Below, one piece after another: positions 10,155 to 19,112 of a DNA stretch of 64,000 nt. Position 1 is the stretch's first letter, and each line of letters starts with the position of its first letter. The stretch spans positions 1,265,001 to 1,329,000 of the forward strand of contig NZ_CP104694.1 of the NCBI RefSeq assembly GCF_025398735.1. The letters are read 5' to 3'. The notes under the pieces were generated by a model. The model was not told where the DNA came from. It ran no database searches and saw nothing but the letters and a program-made list of their open reading frames with translations. Position numbers and translations under genes: made by a program. This DNA is from Tahibacter amnicola (GTDB lineage: Bacteria; Pseudomonadota; Gammaproteobacteria; Xanthomonadales; Rhodanobacteraceae).

Positions 10155-10300
10155 CCGGCTATTGTGAAGCGTGGACGGCGGCGCGGAAAGCTCACGGCGG
10201 CGGTCATCGCAGGGTCGGTCCTAGCGGTTGCCGTGGCGCTTGGCGCCGGCCCCGGTACGCAGGTAGTCTTGGGCCATCCAGGCAGTTGCGTGAGCGATCC

Positions 10301-10534
10301 ATGGCCAATCCCACGGTAGTGAATTCGGTCAATGCGCCGAGCGCCTCGCAGATCGCGCTGGAACTCGCCGCCGCCATCATCTCTTCGGGCCGGTATCCCA
10401 TCGAAGGCGCCCGGCCGGACATGGCCGCGCAAGATGCGCTGACCCTGTACGAAATCATCCTGCAGCGTTTGAAGGATCGTGTCGCACGCCGGCATGAAGC
10501 CGAGGCCGCCAACCCGGAGGTGGCTGCCGAATAG
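10301..10534 (+). CDS. Small hypothetical protein
   Basis: A 77-residue acidic, helical protein without signal peptide, membrane segment or recognised motif. It begins with ATG just after CGATCC; a TTG fifteen bases upstream in frame is a less likely start. It ends eight bases before the putative start of the DNA glycosylase gene, so the two may form an operon. The translation (balanced composition, amphipathic helices such as DALTLYEIILQRLKDRV) looks like real protein rather than noise, but no family is recognised. Confidence 0.5.
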   Translation: MANPTVVNSVNAPSASQIALELAAAIISSGRYPIEGARPDMAAQDALTLYEIILQRLKDRVARRHEAEAANPEVAAE

Positions 10535-10541
10535 GCTTTGC

Positions 10542-11096
10542 GTGGCGCAAAAGCGTACACGCCGGGTGCCGGCAGGCTCGGCCTATGTGGAGAGCATGCC
10601 GCCACAGGTGCCGGCCGGATGCCGTGTCCTGGTGCTCGGTTCCATGCCGGGCACGCGGTCGCTGGGGCAGCAGCAGTACTACGCCCATCCGCTCAACTTG
10701 TTCTGGCCGTTCATGGAAGCGCTGACCGGCGTTCCGGCCGCGCTCGACTACGCAGAGCGCCTGGCCCGGCTCAATGCCGCCGGCGTGGGGCTGTGGGATG
10801 TGCTGCGCGCCTGTGAACGGCCCGGCAGCCTGGACAGCGCGGTGGCGCGCCACAGTGAGGTTCCCAACGACCTGGCCAGGCTGCTGCGGGAGCGGCCCAC
10901 GATTCGCGCGCTGGCATTCAACGGCGGACTCGCCTGGCAGGCCTTTCGGCGTCACGTGCTTGCCGGATTGCCGCAGGCCTTGTCCCGGGAAATTCCGCAG
11001 TTGCATCCCTTGCCGTCGACCAGCCCGGCACATGCGTCGGTCAGCCGGGCCGAGAAGCTGGCGCAATGGCGGGTGTTGCAGCCCTACCTGGAATAG
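10542..11096 (+). CDS. Deoxyinosine (hypoxanthine) DNA glycosylase, UDG family 6
   Basis: A uracil-DNA-glycosylase-fold enzyme that removes deaminated adenine (hypoxanthine) from DNA in base excision repair. The diagnostic motif GSMPGTRSLGQQQYYAHP followed by NLFW is seen near the N-terminus, and the second conserved motif is LHPLPSTSPAHAS near the C-terminus, matching family 6 enzymes. Family members run about 160-175 residues; the start used here is the GTG just after the preceding stop codon, giving 184 residues, but the ATG at 10596 (MPPQVPAGCRVL) would also fit. Probable operon with the small upstream gene. Confidence 0.85.
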   Translation: MAQKRTRRVPAGSAYVESMPPQVPAGCRVLVLGSMPGTRSLGQQQYYAHPLNLFWPFMEALTGVPAALDYAERLARLNAAGVGLWDVLRACERPGSLDSAVARHSEVPNDLARLLRERPTIRALAFNGGLAWQAFRRHVLAGLPQALSREIPQLHPLPSTSPAHASVSRAEKLAQWRVLQPYLE

Positions 11097-11162
11097 CCGG
11101 CCCGGACGACGGGCGCGGGGGCTTTCGGTTATCGTCCGCGTTTTGTCGCGGGAGCCTCCGCC

Positions 11163-11897
11163 ATGATCCGTGTGCCCATTCGCTGGCTGCTGATTCCGGC
11201 CGTCCTTACGCTCGCTGCCTGTTCCGACGGGGGCAAGCCGGCGGCGGCGCCGCCCGGCGCGGCGCAGCTGCAGGCACAGCAGCTGGCCGTGCAGGCCGCC
11301 GAGAAACTGAAGATGTACGAGCAGCTGCGCACCACCGAACGCTATGACCTGGCCGAAGGCATCGGCAGCGATATCGTCAAGCGCTTTCCCGGCACCCCTG
11401 CCGCCGACGAAGTGCAGAAGACCCTGCCGGCGCTGAAGGAGCGGGCGGCCGCGCTGGCCGAATCGCGCCGAATCGCGCGGCTGTGGACCTACAACCAGGT
11501 CAAGGAAGGCAAGGGCACGCAGTACACGGCCTACGTGTTCGCCCAGGGATCGCCCGAGCAGGAAGGGCCCGACCGTGTGCGGCTCGTGCTGCGCCAGCAT
11601 CCGGAATGGGGGCAGAGTGTCTATCTCCTGCGCGACGAGGGTGGTTTCACCTGCGGACGTGACTGCTCGGTCAGCGTGCGCTTTGACGACCAGCCGGCCG
11701 AGCGGATGCCGGCGACGATTCCCCCCACCGGCGAGCCGGCGATGTTCATTGATCGCGACGTTGCGTTCATCGCGAAGGCGTCAAAGGCGCGGCATGTGTT
11801 CATCGACTGCGAATGGAAGGGCAAGGGCAAGCGCACCCTGGATTTCGAGGTGGCCGGCCTCGATCTGGCGAAGTTGCCAAACCCTCCGAAGAAATAA
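11163..11897 (+). CDS. Predicted lipoprotein of unknown function
   Basis: A 244-residue protein starting with a lipoprotein signal peptide ([20 protein letters not shown]); the lipobox cysteine is residue 20, followed by SDGG. A helical segment (about 30-110, charged, tetratricopeptide-like length) precedes a beta-rich part with a CGRDC pair (about 161-165), containing two cysteines that could form a disulfide, and [12 protein letters not shown]. No family name is recognised. The sugar aminotransferase gene starts 14 bases downstream and may be co-transcribed. Confidence 0.75.
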   Translation: MIRVPIRWLLIPAVLTLAACSDGGKPAAAPPGAAQLQAQQLAVQAAEKLKMYEQLRTTERYDLAEGIGSDIVKRFPGTPAADEVQKTLPALKERAAALAESRRIARLWTYNQVKEGKGTQYTAYVFAQGSPEQEGPDRVRLVLRQHPEWGQSVYLLRDEGGFTCGRDCSVSVRFDDQPAERMPATIPPTGEPAMFIDRDVAFIAKASKARHVFIDCEWKGKGKRTLDFEVAGLDLAKLPNPPKK

Positions 11898-11911
11898 TTC
11901 CGGAACTGAAA

Positions 11912-13009
11912 ATGTCGACAATTCCCTTTCTGGACCTGCGTGCCGCCTACCTGGAACTCAAGGACGCGATCGATGCGGCCGTGGCGCGGTCGCTCGACAG
12001 TGGCTGGTACATCCTGGGCAGTGAGGTCGAGGCCTTCGAGGCGGAGTTCGCCGCCTACTGCGGCGTCGCCCACAGCGTCGGTGTGGCAAACGGACTGGAC
12101 GCGTTGCACCTGGCATTGCGCGCCATGGACGTGGGGCCGGGTGACGAGGTCATCGTTCCGTCCAACACCTACATCGCGACCTGGCTGGCGGTCAGCCAGT
12201 GCGGGGCGACGCCGGTGCCGGTCGAGCCGGATCCGGCCACGCACAATCTCGACCCCGCACGTATCGAAGCGGCCATCACGCCGCGCACGCGGGTGATCCT
12301 GCCGGTGCATCTGTACGGGCAACCGGCTGATCTGGACCCGATCCTCGCGCTGGCGCGGCAACACGGCTTGCGCGTGCTGGAGGACGCGGCCCAGGCGCAC
12401 GGCGCGCGCTATCGCGGCCGCCGTGTCGGCGGGCACGGTGACGCCGTTGCCTGGAGTTTCTATCCGGGCAAGAACCTGGGCGCTGTCGGGGATGCGGGCG
12501 CCGTCACCACGAACGATCCGATGCTCGCCGAACGCCTGCGCGTGCTGCGCAACTACGGGTCACGGGTGAAATACGTCAACGACGAACGCGGTTGGAACAG
12601 CCGCCTCGATCCGCTGCAGGCGGCGGTGCTGCGGGTGAAGCTGGCGCACCTGGACACCTGGAATGCCCGTCGTACCGCGCTGGCCGAGGCTTACACCCGG
12701 GCACTGGCCGGCGTTGACCTGGTTCTTCCCACGGTGCCGGCGTGGGCGGAACCGGCCTGGCATCTCTATGTCGTGCGGACGGGCCGACGCGAAGCGACGC
12801 AGAAACGGCTGGCCGAGCTGGGCATCGGCACGCTGATCCACTATCCGATTCCCCCGCACCGCCAGGACGCCTATGCCGATCTGGGGTTGCCACCGGGCAG
12901 CCTGCCACTGGCCGAACAGCTGGCAAGCGAAGTGCTGAGCCTTCCCATCGGCCCGCACCTGGAACCGCGGGCCGTGGAACAGGTGGCGGAAGCGTTGCAG
13001 CGTGTCTAG
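11912..13009 (+). CDS. DegT/DnrJ/EryC1/StrS-family sugar aminotransferase
   Basis: A 365-residue PLP enzyme that transaminates nucleotide-bound keto sugars (3- or 4-keto-6-deoxyhexoses) for surface polysaccharides or glycosides. Family marks seen: [16 protein letters not shown] at the start, [33 protein letters not shown], the cofactor aspartate region [10 protein letters not shown] (about 154-163), and the internal-aldimine lysine in [15 protein letters not shown] (lysine about 185). It resembles the QdtB/FdtB 3-aminotransferases. No other sugar-nucleotide gene lies nearby, so the pathway must be completed elsewhere. It ends overlapping the glutaredoxin-like gene by four bases, tail to tail. 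Confidence 0.92.
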   Translation: MSTIPFLDLRAAYLELKDAIDAAVARSLDSGWYILGSEVEAFEAEFAAYCGVAHSVGVANGLDALHLALRAMDVGPGDEVIVPSNTYIATWLAVSQCGATPVPVEPDPATHNLDPARIEAAITPRTRVILPVHLYGQPADLDPILALARQHGLRVLEDAAQAHGARYRGRRVGGHGDAVAWSFYPGKNLGAVGDAGAVTTNDPMLAERLRVLRNYGSRVKYVNDERGWNSRLDPLQAAVLRVKLAHLDTWNARRTALAEAYTRALAGVDLVLPTVPAWAEPAWHLYVVRTGRREATQKRLAELGIGTLIHYPIPPHRQDAYADLGLPPGSLPLAEQLASEVLSLPIGPHLEPRAVEQVAEALQRV

Positions 13010-13359
13010 TTGACCTTGCGCGGGGCGTCGTCGCCCAGCGTGAGCGCGGCATCGACGGCGGCGGGCTGGTAACCGGCGATGACGGCATCGCCGACCAGGG
13101 TCAGCGGGGTACCCTGTCCGCCGCGCGCGTCGAATTCCTGCTTGGCCTGCGGCGAGGCGGCGATGTCCTTCTCTTTCCAGGAGACGCCCCGTTCACGCAG
13201 GTGGCTGCGCATTTTTTCGCAATAGCCACAATCGGGCAGGACATACATCACCACATCCTGTTTCGATACCGTCGCGGCGGCTTTCTGGCGATCGCCCGCC
13301 TGGGCGGCGGCGGTAAGTCCAAGGGTGAGCAGGGCAGCAAGCAGGGCGCGCAAAAGCAT
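13006..13359 (-). CDS. Exported glutaredoxin-like thiol protein
   Basis: A 117-residue protein with an N-terminal signal peptide ([21 protein letters not shown]) and a glutaredoxin/thioredoxin-fold domain. The redox motif is CGYC, in [19 protein letters not shown] (about 36-54), and the cis-proline region is GTPLTLVGD (about 84-92). It probably handles disulfides in the periplasm. Start chosen at the ATG with GGAG eight bases upstream. Family members with this layout are common in xanthomonads and often annotated simply as glutaredoxin. Confidence 0.88.
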   Translation of the reverse strand: MLLRALLAALLTLGLTAAAQAGDRQKAAATVSKQDVVMYVLPDCGYCEKMRSHLRERGVSWKEKDIAASPQAKQEFDARGGQGTPLTLVGDAVIAGYQPAAVDAALTLGDDAPRKVN

Positions 13360-13493
13360 GATGTGGCTCCGGTAACGGCGATGCCGGAGTGGCACGCCTC
13401 CGCCCTGCGAGCGTGCGCAGGGCGAGGGAGTTTCTGTGGCCGGTCACGCCCGCGTTGAAGCGTGGCACGGCTGCGCCCGGCCGTTGCCGGAGG

Positions 13494-14054
13494 TTACGGT
13501 CGGCTCTGGACCGGCTGCACCGTCGGCTCCACGCGCAGGCGCGTGCCGGGGTCGTGATCCATCCGCGTGGTGTACTCGCGGCCGTTGTGCAGGTAGGTCA
13601 CGTCGTAGCCGACGACCTTTTCGCTGACGTCTTCGACGGTGCGGCAGCGTGTCTCCGTACTGGTGACGACGCGTCCGCCGACGTGACGCTTGTCCATTTC
13701 GTGGCCGATAAAGCCGCCGGCGACGGCACCGCCAACGGTCGCGGCCTGGCGGCCCTTGCCGCCGCCCACCTGGTTCCCGATTGCACCGCCGACCAGCGCG
13801 CCGATCACGGTGCCGCCGACGTTGCCGTCGCGCTCGGGCAGGCGCTTGGTGACGGTAGCCTGCTCGCAATCACGCCGTGGCGTGGTGATTTTCTCGATAA
13901 CCGGATGCACGCTGCGCACGTCGGCCCACAACGCGGCTTCGCGAGCGGCTTCGGCCGCAGCCTGCGACTGGCCGGAATACCGCTGCGCCGCTGCCATTCC
14001 CCCTACGGCAATCACCACCCCCGTGGCAATTCCCAGGATCAGTTTCGTTTCCAT
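13494..14054 (-). CDS. Glycine-zipper 2TM-domain envelope protein
   Basis: A 186-residue protein anchored by an N-terminal hydrophobic helix (LILGIATGVVIAVGGMAAA). The centre holds a glycine-zipper 2TM domain (GTVIGALVGGAIGNQVGGGKG then AATVGGAVAGGFIGHEMDK, about 81-121), as in SlyB/PcP-type envelope proteins and the Rickettsia 17-kDa antigen family. The C-terminal part with RCRTVEDVSEKVVGYDVTY and HNGREYTTRMDHDPG matches the usual xanthomonad version. A good ribosome binding site (AGGGAGACGTC) precedes the ATG. Role: probably envelope stability; inferred from family. Confidence 0.9.
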   Translation of the reverse strand: METKLILGIATGVVIAVGGMAAAQRYSGQSQAAAEAAREAALWADVRSVHPVIEKITTPRRDCEQATVTKRLPERDGNVGGTVIGALVGGAIGNQVGGGKGRQAATVGGAVAGGFIGHEMDKRHVGGRVVTSTETRCRTVEDVSEKVVGYDVTYLHNGREYTTRMDHDPGTRLRVEPTVQPVQSRP

Positions 14055-14298
14055 GACGTCTCCCTATGCGAAACAAAAACGCGCGCTGATTGCAGCTGAC
14101 AGTCGCTGAACCGCGACCGCATCGTCGGTTCGGCCGAGAGCGAGGTCACACAATTGGCGTACGATTCGGACCTGCGTCGCGGTTTAAACTGTGAACTGCG
14201 TCACGCACGAGTGTGGCAGCGCGCAAAATCTGGGAGCAGGTGTCAGATTCATGCCATGGCCGGATAGCAGAATAGGCGCCTTTTCACAGGGGACCGCT

Positions 14299-14568
14299 AT
14301 GAAATGGTTGTTGCTGGTGGCTGGATTTCTCACCATGACCGACGTGTGCGCCCAGAGCGCCCGCTTCGGCTCGCGCATGGTGTCGATCGGCGATCCGGTC
14401 ACGCGCGTGCGTGATGTCGCCGGATCACCGGAGAAGATCGAACAGGCCGATGCGTCGGAAGGCGCGGAAGTCTGGGTCTATAAACGGAAAGGTCGCAAGA
14501 TCCAGTTGTGGATGGCCAACGGCAAGGTTGTCCAGGTCGAAGACAAGAAAGACAGCGGCGACGCATGA
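14299..14568 (+). CDS. Small secreted DUF2845-like protein
   Basis: An 89-residue protein with a signal peptide (MKWLLLVAGFLTMTDVCAQ) and a compact mature part: SRMVSIGDPVTRVRDVAGSP then WVYKRKGRKIQLWMANGKV. This is the DUF2845/SmpA-like layout, a small beta-rich periplasmic domain in which a GDP/GD-containing turn is conserved. The ATG is preceded by AGGGGA at a suitable distance. The longer open frame upstream has no support. Confidence 0.75.
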   Translation: MKWLLLVAGFLTMTDVCAQSARFGSRMVSIGDPVTRVRDVAGSPEKIEQADASEGAEVWVYKRKGRKIQLWMANGKVVQVEDKKDSGDA

Positions 14569-14573
14569 GCGGA

Positions 14574-14598
14574 CAGCCCCGGCGTCGGGCCGGGGCTG
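14574..14598. terminator. Hairpin between convergent genes
   Basis: Perfect 9-bp GC-rich stem CAGCCCCGG / CCGGGGCTG with a 7-base loop, placed between the converging ends of the DUF2845-like and OsmC genes. It lacks a T tract on either strand, so termination strength is uncertain. Confidence 0.4.
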
Positions 14599-14626
14599 GG
14601 CATTGACCCGAATCACGCCCCGACGA

Positions 14627-15085
14627 TCAGGATTCGATACGGATCGGCGTCGCCACTGAATTGGCCAGGAAACAGCGATGGTGCGCGGCCTCGTGCAGGG
14701 CCGTCAGTTGCGCCGCATCCGGCTGGCGCTCGCCACTGAACACCACCTTCGGTCTCAGTACGACGGACTCAAAGCGCGCCCGCCCGGGTTCGAACTCGCG
14801 CATGTGGCCCGTGGCGTCGTCTTCGTAGCTGTCCACGCACCAGCCGTCCTTTGCGGCCAGCGACAGAAACCACAGCATGTGACAGCTCGACAGCGCCGCG
14901 ATGAATGCTTCCTCGGGATCGACGGCCGCTGCATCCGTGAGCGAAGGAGCGACCACCAGCGGCGAGGCCGCGGCGGCCACCGTGGCACCGCCGTCGAACT
15001 GCCAGCGGTGCGCCCGGGAATAGCGGTTGTCGACAAATCGTGCACCGTTGCGCTGCCAGCTGACGCTGGCGCCATGTTCACTCAT
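14627..15085 (-). CDS. OsmC-family peroxiredoxin-like protein
   Basis: A 152-residue OsmC/Ohr-fold protein, a family of dimeric thiol peroxidases that reduce organic hydroperoxides. The segment DPEEAFIAALSSCHMLWFL (about 75-93) carries the first cysteine, and HHRCFLANSV (about 135-144) the second, both at expected places. The VVLRPKVVF strand fits the YhfA-like subgroup rather than Ohr. Monocistronic; ATG start clear. Confidence 0.9.
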   Translation of the reverse strand: MSEHGASVSWQRNGARFVDNRYSRAHRWQFDGGATVAAAASPLVVAPSLTDAAAVDPEEAFIAALSSCHMLWFLSLAAKDGWCVDSYEDDATGHMREFEPGRARFESVVLRPKVVFSGERQPDAAQLTALHEAAHHRCFLANSVATPIRIES

Positions 15086-15145
15086 GAGCCGGGTTCCTGG
15101 TCGGAATGGATAGGGTTGAACACTCCCAGGCTATTGCTGCGCCAG

Positions 15146-15607
15146 TCATCCGGCGCGCTTGCCGACAGGTATCGGCCCCAGCCGCAGGTGGATGGTCGCA
15201 AGGTAGATTTCCCGCAGAAATGCCACGAGGCCGGCGATCAGCGCGATCATGGCAGTGACGAAAAGCGTAGCAGCCAGAAGGCTCACGTTCACCCGTAACA
15301 GTGCGCCGGCGAACAGCACCACGATCACGCTGCTGATCAGCAGGGCGCAGGCCGTGACGAGGCTGATCGACCAGTTCATCAGGCGTGCACGCCGCGACAG
15401 TTTCGCCAGCTCGTCGAGGATCTCCGCATCGCGTGGTGGCGCGGCATTTTCCAGGCGGTCCTCCTGGCGTCGCGCACGATCCACCACGCGGGCCAGCCGG
15501 CTCGTCAGCACGCCGAGCAGGGCGCCGACGCCACTGAGCAGGAAAACCGGCGCGACGGAAAGCTGGATGACATGGGCAATGTCGTTGACGGGGAGGATGT
15601 CAGCCAT
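15146..15607 (-). CDS. DUF2721 membrane protein
   Basis: A 153-residue inner-membrane protein. One N-terminal hydrophobic helix (VAPVFLLSGVGALLGVLTSRL), a cytosolic arginine-rich coiled segment with DRARRQEDRLE (about 37-75), and two C-terminal helices (SLVTACALLISSVIVVLFAG; LLAATLFVTAMIALIAGLVAF). This is the standard DUF2721 layout. The start is the ATG that opens MADILPVNDIAHVIQ. Function unknown. Confidence 0.88.
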   Translation of the reverse strand: MADILPVNDIAHVIQLSVAPVFLLSGVGALLGVLTSRLARVVDRARRQEDRLENAAPPRDAEILDELAKLSRRARLMNWSISLVTACALLISSVIVVLFAGALLRVNVSLLAATLFVTAMIALIAGLVAFLREIYLATIHLRLGPIPVGKRAG

Positions 15608-15682
15608 GGAGACGGTCAGCAGGCGCGGGCGCAATCGTTTGCGGGGGGATGGTCCGCGCCCACTGGCGCTTGCGTGGCATCC

Positions 15683-16507
15683 TCAGTGCGCCACCAGCAG
15701 GGGCCGGTCGGCGTGCTGGAAAAGGTAGCGCGTCGCGCCGCCCAATACCAATTCGGTCAGGCGTGAATGGCCCCAGGCGCCCATCACGACGAGGTCGGCG
15801 CCGGCATCCTTCACGGCGGCCATCAGTGCGGCGCCGCGATCGGATTCCGCGGTGAAGGGGCGGAAGTTGGCACGTACGCCGTGCGCCTGCAGGTAGCGAC
15901 GCAGGTCAAAGCGCGGCAGATGCAGGATTCCTCCATTGTTCGTCGGCGCCTCGCCATCGATGACGGTCACCGCTTCGGCACGCAGCAGGAATGGCAAGGC
16001 GCCGTGCACCGCGCGGGTGGCTTCGCGGCTGCCGTTCCAGAGCACGACGATGTGCCGCCCCAGCTCGTCGAAGACGACCCCTTCCGGTACGACCACGACC
16101 GGTACGCCGACCGCCAGCACCGATCGCGATACCAGCCCCCAGCCGACGGGAGCCTCCGCCTGGTGCTGCGCCCGTTCGATGACGATGAGGTCGATCCAGC
16201 GCGCCATGCTGGCGATGGCGTCGATAGCGTCAGCCTGGGCAACGGTCCAGTCCCCTTCCGCCGCGTTCATCGCCAGTAGTTCCTGCCACCAGGCCTCGGC
16301 ACTCTGAGCGCCGCGGTAACGTCGGTCCGACTCGTGCACCAGTACGGCGACGGTTTCGGGAGAGGTGAACGCGGCCGGTGGGATTGGTGCGACGTACAGG
16401 CCGTGCAATCGGCCGGGAACGCGACGGCCCAGCGCCAGCGCGGCGCGGAATGTGGGGCTGTCACCGGCGTAGTGACGAACGTGGACCAGAACATCGAGCG
16501 CACGCAT
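15683..16507 (-). CDS. Tandem universal stress protein
   Basis: A 274-residue protein made of two UspA-type domains (about 1-140 and 148-274). The second domain keeps the nucleotide-binding loop GAWGHSRLTELVLGGATRYLF near the C-terminus; the first has a degenerate loop (IERAQHQAEAPVGWGLVSRSVL). Such tandem UspE-like proteins are made under stress or stationary phase. Single gene with no neighbouring partner on its strand. Confidence 0.9.
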   Translation of the reverse strand: MRALDVLVHVRHYAGDSPTFRAALALGRRVPGRLHGLYVAPIPPAAFTSPETVAVLVHESDRRYRGAQSAEAWWQELLAMNAAEGDWTVAQADAIDAIASMARWIDLIVIERAQHQAEAPVGWGLVSRSVLAVGVPVVVVPEGVVFDELGRHIVVLWNGSREATRAVHGALPFLLRAEAVTVIDGEAPTNNGGILHLPRFDLRRYLQAHGVRANFRPFTAESDRGAALMAAVKDAGADLVVMGAWGHSRLTELVLGGATRYLFQHADRPLLVAH

Positions 16508-16692
16508 GGCACTGCTCCTGTCTTGCTTCCTCGTGGGGCTAGCTTATCGCACCGCCTCGCCGGAGGGGTTCGCCCGGTATGTGGCTGCGTTGTGCAAACG
16601 GTGCCCGGCAGGCGCCGGTTTAAACCTTCCAGCACTTGCCCGCATCCTCCTGCAGGCCTACCGTCGTTGACGAAAGCCGCAGGAGGAAAGAC

Positions 16693-17070
16693 ATGCTGAC
16701 CGCAATGGTGTTGCTGACCCTGTCTTTGGTGGCAGTGGTGGTGCTGGGGGTGCTCGCGGTCGTGGCTGCCGCTGTCCTCGTGCCCGTGCTGATCGGCCTG
16801 GGCATCATCGGCGCGGTAGTGGCGCTCCTGGTGTGCCTGTTCCGACTGGTCGGATGGATCGTCGGTGCCGGCATTGCCGTCGCGGCGGCGGTGATAGCGC
16901 TGCCCTTCGTCGTGCTGGGCGGACTGGGAGCGGTCGTCGCGACGTTGGCCGCGGCCATCCAGGCCGCGTTGCCGCTGTTGCTCCTGATCGGCCTGGTGTG
17001 GCTGGTAGTGCACCTGGCCACCGCTTCCCGCGCGCCGCGCGAATCGCGGCCGTTGATCGCCGATCAGTAA
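16693..17070 (+). CDS. Small hydrophobic membrane protein
   Basis: A 125-residue protein that is almost entirely hydrophobic, with about four transmembrane helices rich in valine, alanine, leucine and glycine, and a short basic tail (ASRAPRESRPLIADQ). A strong ribosome binding site (AGGAGGAAAG) lies just before the ATG, which supports real expression. No family was recognised; function unknown. Confidence 0.75.
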   Translation: MLTAMVLLTLSLVAVVVLGVLAVVAAAVLVPVLIGLGIIGAVVALLVCLFRLVGWIVGAGIAVAAAVIALPFVVLGGLGAVVATLAAAIQAALPLLLLIGLVWLVVHLATASRAPRESRPLIADQ

Positions 17071-17204
17071 CCCTCGATGAACCGATGCCGCCGCGCGGGA
17101 CTGCGCCGGCGGCGCCGTTTGCGCAAACCGTGGCGGGCGGCATGGCTGCGATTCAGTTTTTGCGCGCATCATTGGCGGCACGAAGACTCGCAAGGAGCCA
17201 CCCC

Positions 17205-17633
17205 ATGAAAGTCCTGCTTGGAACTGTCGCCGCGATCGCTCTTTCCCTGGGCATGACCTCCGCCCAGGCGGCCAAGATCGACTGTGAGCTGCAATATGAC
17301 CTGTCGGGCTGGTCTGCCTTCTACAAGACCGCCAGTGGTGCCGGCATCATCCGTTGCAACAATGGCCAGACGATGAAGGTGAAAATCCGCGCCAAGGGCG
17401 GCGGCCTGACCTTCGGCAAACAGACGATCGAAGACGGCCGCGGCGAATTCTCCGAAGTGCACGACATCGATGAGCTGCTGGGAGCGTATGCCCAGGGCGG
17501 CGCCCACGCCGGCGTCGTCAAATCTTCCGGGGTCAGCGTGGTCACCAAGGGCGAAGTCTCGCTGGCTCTCGCCGGCACCGGTCGTGGCGTCAACATCGGA
17601 GTGGATTTCGGCAAGTTCGTTATCAGTCGCTGA
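17205..17633 (+). CDS. Secreted protein of unknown function
   Basis: A 142-residue protein with a signal peptide (MKVLLGTVAAIALSLGMTSAQA) and AAGGAG before the ATG. The mature part has two cysteines (CELQYDLSGW and IRCNNGQ) that could form a disulfide, and glycine-rich beta strands ending in VNIGVDFGKFVISR, as in small lipocalin-like or jelly-roll envelope proteins. Proteins of this kind are widespread in proteobacteria but have no assigned role that I can name with confidence. Confidence 0.75.
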   Translation: MKVLLGTVAAIALSLGMTSAQAAKIDCELQYDLSGWSAFYKTASGAGIIRCNNGQTMKVKIRAKGGGLTFGKQTIEDGRGEFSEVHDIDELLGAYAQGGAHAGVVKSSGVSVVTKGEVSLALAGTGRGVNIGVDFGKFVISR

Positions 17634-17771
17634 CCGCTTCACCGGGCGTTCTTCACCGGCGGATCCCATTCTTCCGGAATGGATCCGTCGGCGTATGTCG
17701 TCATCGATCTGACGTATCCGCCCCCTAGGCTCGCGCGGTCGCCGCTCCCTGCACCGCGGCCCGGGCTTGCC

Positions 17772-19112
17772 ATGAACGCTTCTCCACTCCCCGCGCGGCA
17801 TTCCGTGCCGACGCCCGATCTCTCTCCCGACCTCACGCAGTTGCAGCAGCCGGTCGAGCCGCTGACACCGCGCTGCACCGTACAGCAGGCCGGCGAACGG
17901 TTCCGCGAGCCGCGGCATGCCGCGCTGCTGTCCCTGCCGGTGGTCGAGCGCGGCAAGGTGCTGGGCTGCATCACCCGGCATGACCTTCTGATGCGGGTCT
18001 ACATGCATCCCTACGGGCGCGAGCTGCACGGCCGCCGATCGGTCGCAACCATCATGAACGCCGACCCGGTGATCCTGCCCGTCAACACACCGATCGAGGC
18101 GGCCGGCAAGATCATCGGCGCGCGCATCCGCCGCCCGATCACCGAGGACTTCGCCATCGTCGACGCCGACGGCACCTACCGGGGCATGGGCATCGTTCTG
18201 GATGTGCTGCACGCCCTGGAGACCCGGCTGGGCGAGCATTCGCGCGAACTCGAGCGTGCCTGCCGCCACCTGCAGTCCTCGCAGAACCAGCTGATCCAGT
18301 CGGAAAAGCTCGCCACCCTCGGACAGCTCGTCGCCGGACTGGCGCATGAAATCAACACGCCGCTCGGCTACGTCCAGAACAACGTGGAGATGATCCGCCC
18401 GCTCCTGCAGGCGGCGGCCGAGTGGGTGGGGGCGGCGCAGGCGCTGATGCAGATCGGCGAAGACGCCGGCCTCGCGGTCGCCGAAGCCTGCGTGGAGCGC
18501 ATGGCCGAGGCCAGCCAGGCCTTCGAACCCACCCTCTTCCGTGATATCGACGTGTTGCTGGAAGACACCCTCCACGGCGTCACGCAGATGGCGGACCTGG
18601 TGGGCAACCTCAAGGACTTCAGCCGCATCGACCAGCGCCGCAGCGACGATGTCGACCTGCACGGGGTCATCGATGCCGCCCTGCGCATCGGCGGGCACCT
18701 GTTGCGCAAGCGCCAGGTCGATGTGCGCCGTCACTATGGCGAGCTGCCACTGGTGCGGTGCGCCCCGGCGCAGATCAACCAGGTGCTGCTGAACCTGATC
18801 ACCAACGCCGCGCAGGCGATTGACCACGACAAGGGCGTGATCGCCATCCGCACGCAGGCGCTGGGCGGCTACGCGATGATTGCCGTGCATGACAATGGCC
18901 GCGGCATCGCACCCGATGTGTTGCCGCGCATCTTCGAGCCATTTTTTACGACCAAGCCGACCGGGCAGGGTACGGGGCTGGGTCTGTCCATCTGCCAGCA
19001 GATCATCCACGCCCATGGCGGGCGCATTGCGGCAACCTCCTCGGCACAGGCCGGAACGCGTTTTGTCGTGGCCTTGCCGCTGGGCGGGCGTCCGCCCGGG
19101 AGCCCGGCATGA
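17772..19112 (+). CDS. Soluble sensor histidine kinase with CBS-like domain
   Basis: A 446-residue kinase without transmembrane helices. The N-terminal 140 residues look like a CBS-pair sensor (LSLPVVERGKVLGCITRHDLL and TIMNADPVILPVNTPIEAA). A HisKA segment follows with the phospho-acceptor H192 in GLAHEINTPLGY, then an HATPase domain with the N box LLNLITNAAQAID, the G1 box DNGRGI and the FFTTKPTGQGTGLGLSI lid (G2). It is the ZraS/NtrB-like type. Its stop overlaps the ATG of the response regulator gene by four bases, so they form a pair. Confidence 0.9.
   Translation: MNASPLPARHSVPTPDLSPDLTQLQQPVEPLTPRCTVQQAGERFREPRHAALLSLPVVERGKVLGCITRHDLLMRVYMHPYGRELHGRRSVATIMNADPVILPVNTPIEAAGKIIGARIRRPITEDFAIVDADGTYRGMGIVLDVLHALETRLGEHSRELERACRHLQSSQNQLIQSEKLATLGQLVAGLAHEINTPLGYVQNNVEMIRPLLQAAAEWVGAAQALMQIGEDAGLAVAEACVERMAEASQAFEPTLFRDIDVLLEDTLHGVTQMADLVGNLKDFSRIDQRRSDDVDLHGVIDAALRIGGHLLRKRQVDVRRHYGELPLVRCAPAQINQVLLNLITNAAQAIDHDKGVIAIRTQALGGYAMIAVHDNGRGIAPDVLPRIFEPFFTTKPTGQGTGLGLSICQQIIHAHGGRIAATSSAQAGTRFVVALPLGGRPPGSPA

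Noticed and set aside
17169-19016. 615-residue leftward frame over the kinase and secreted protein genes
   Set aside because: Antisense to two well supported genes; rich in His, Asp and Gln as expected from mirror translation of GC-rich coding DNA.
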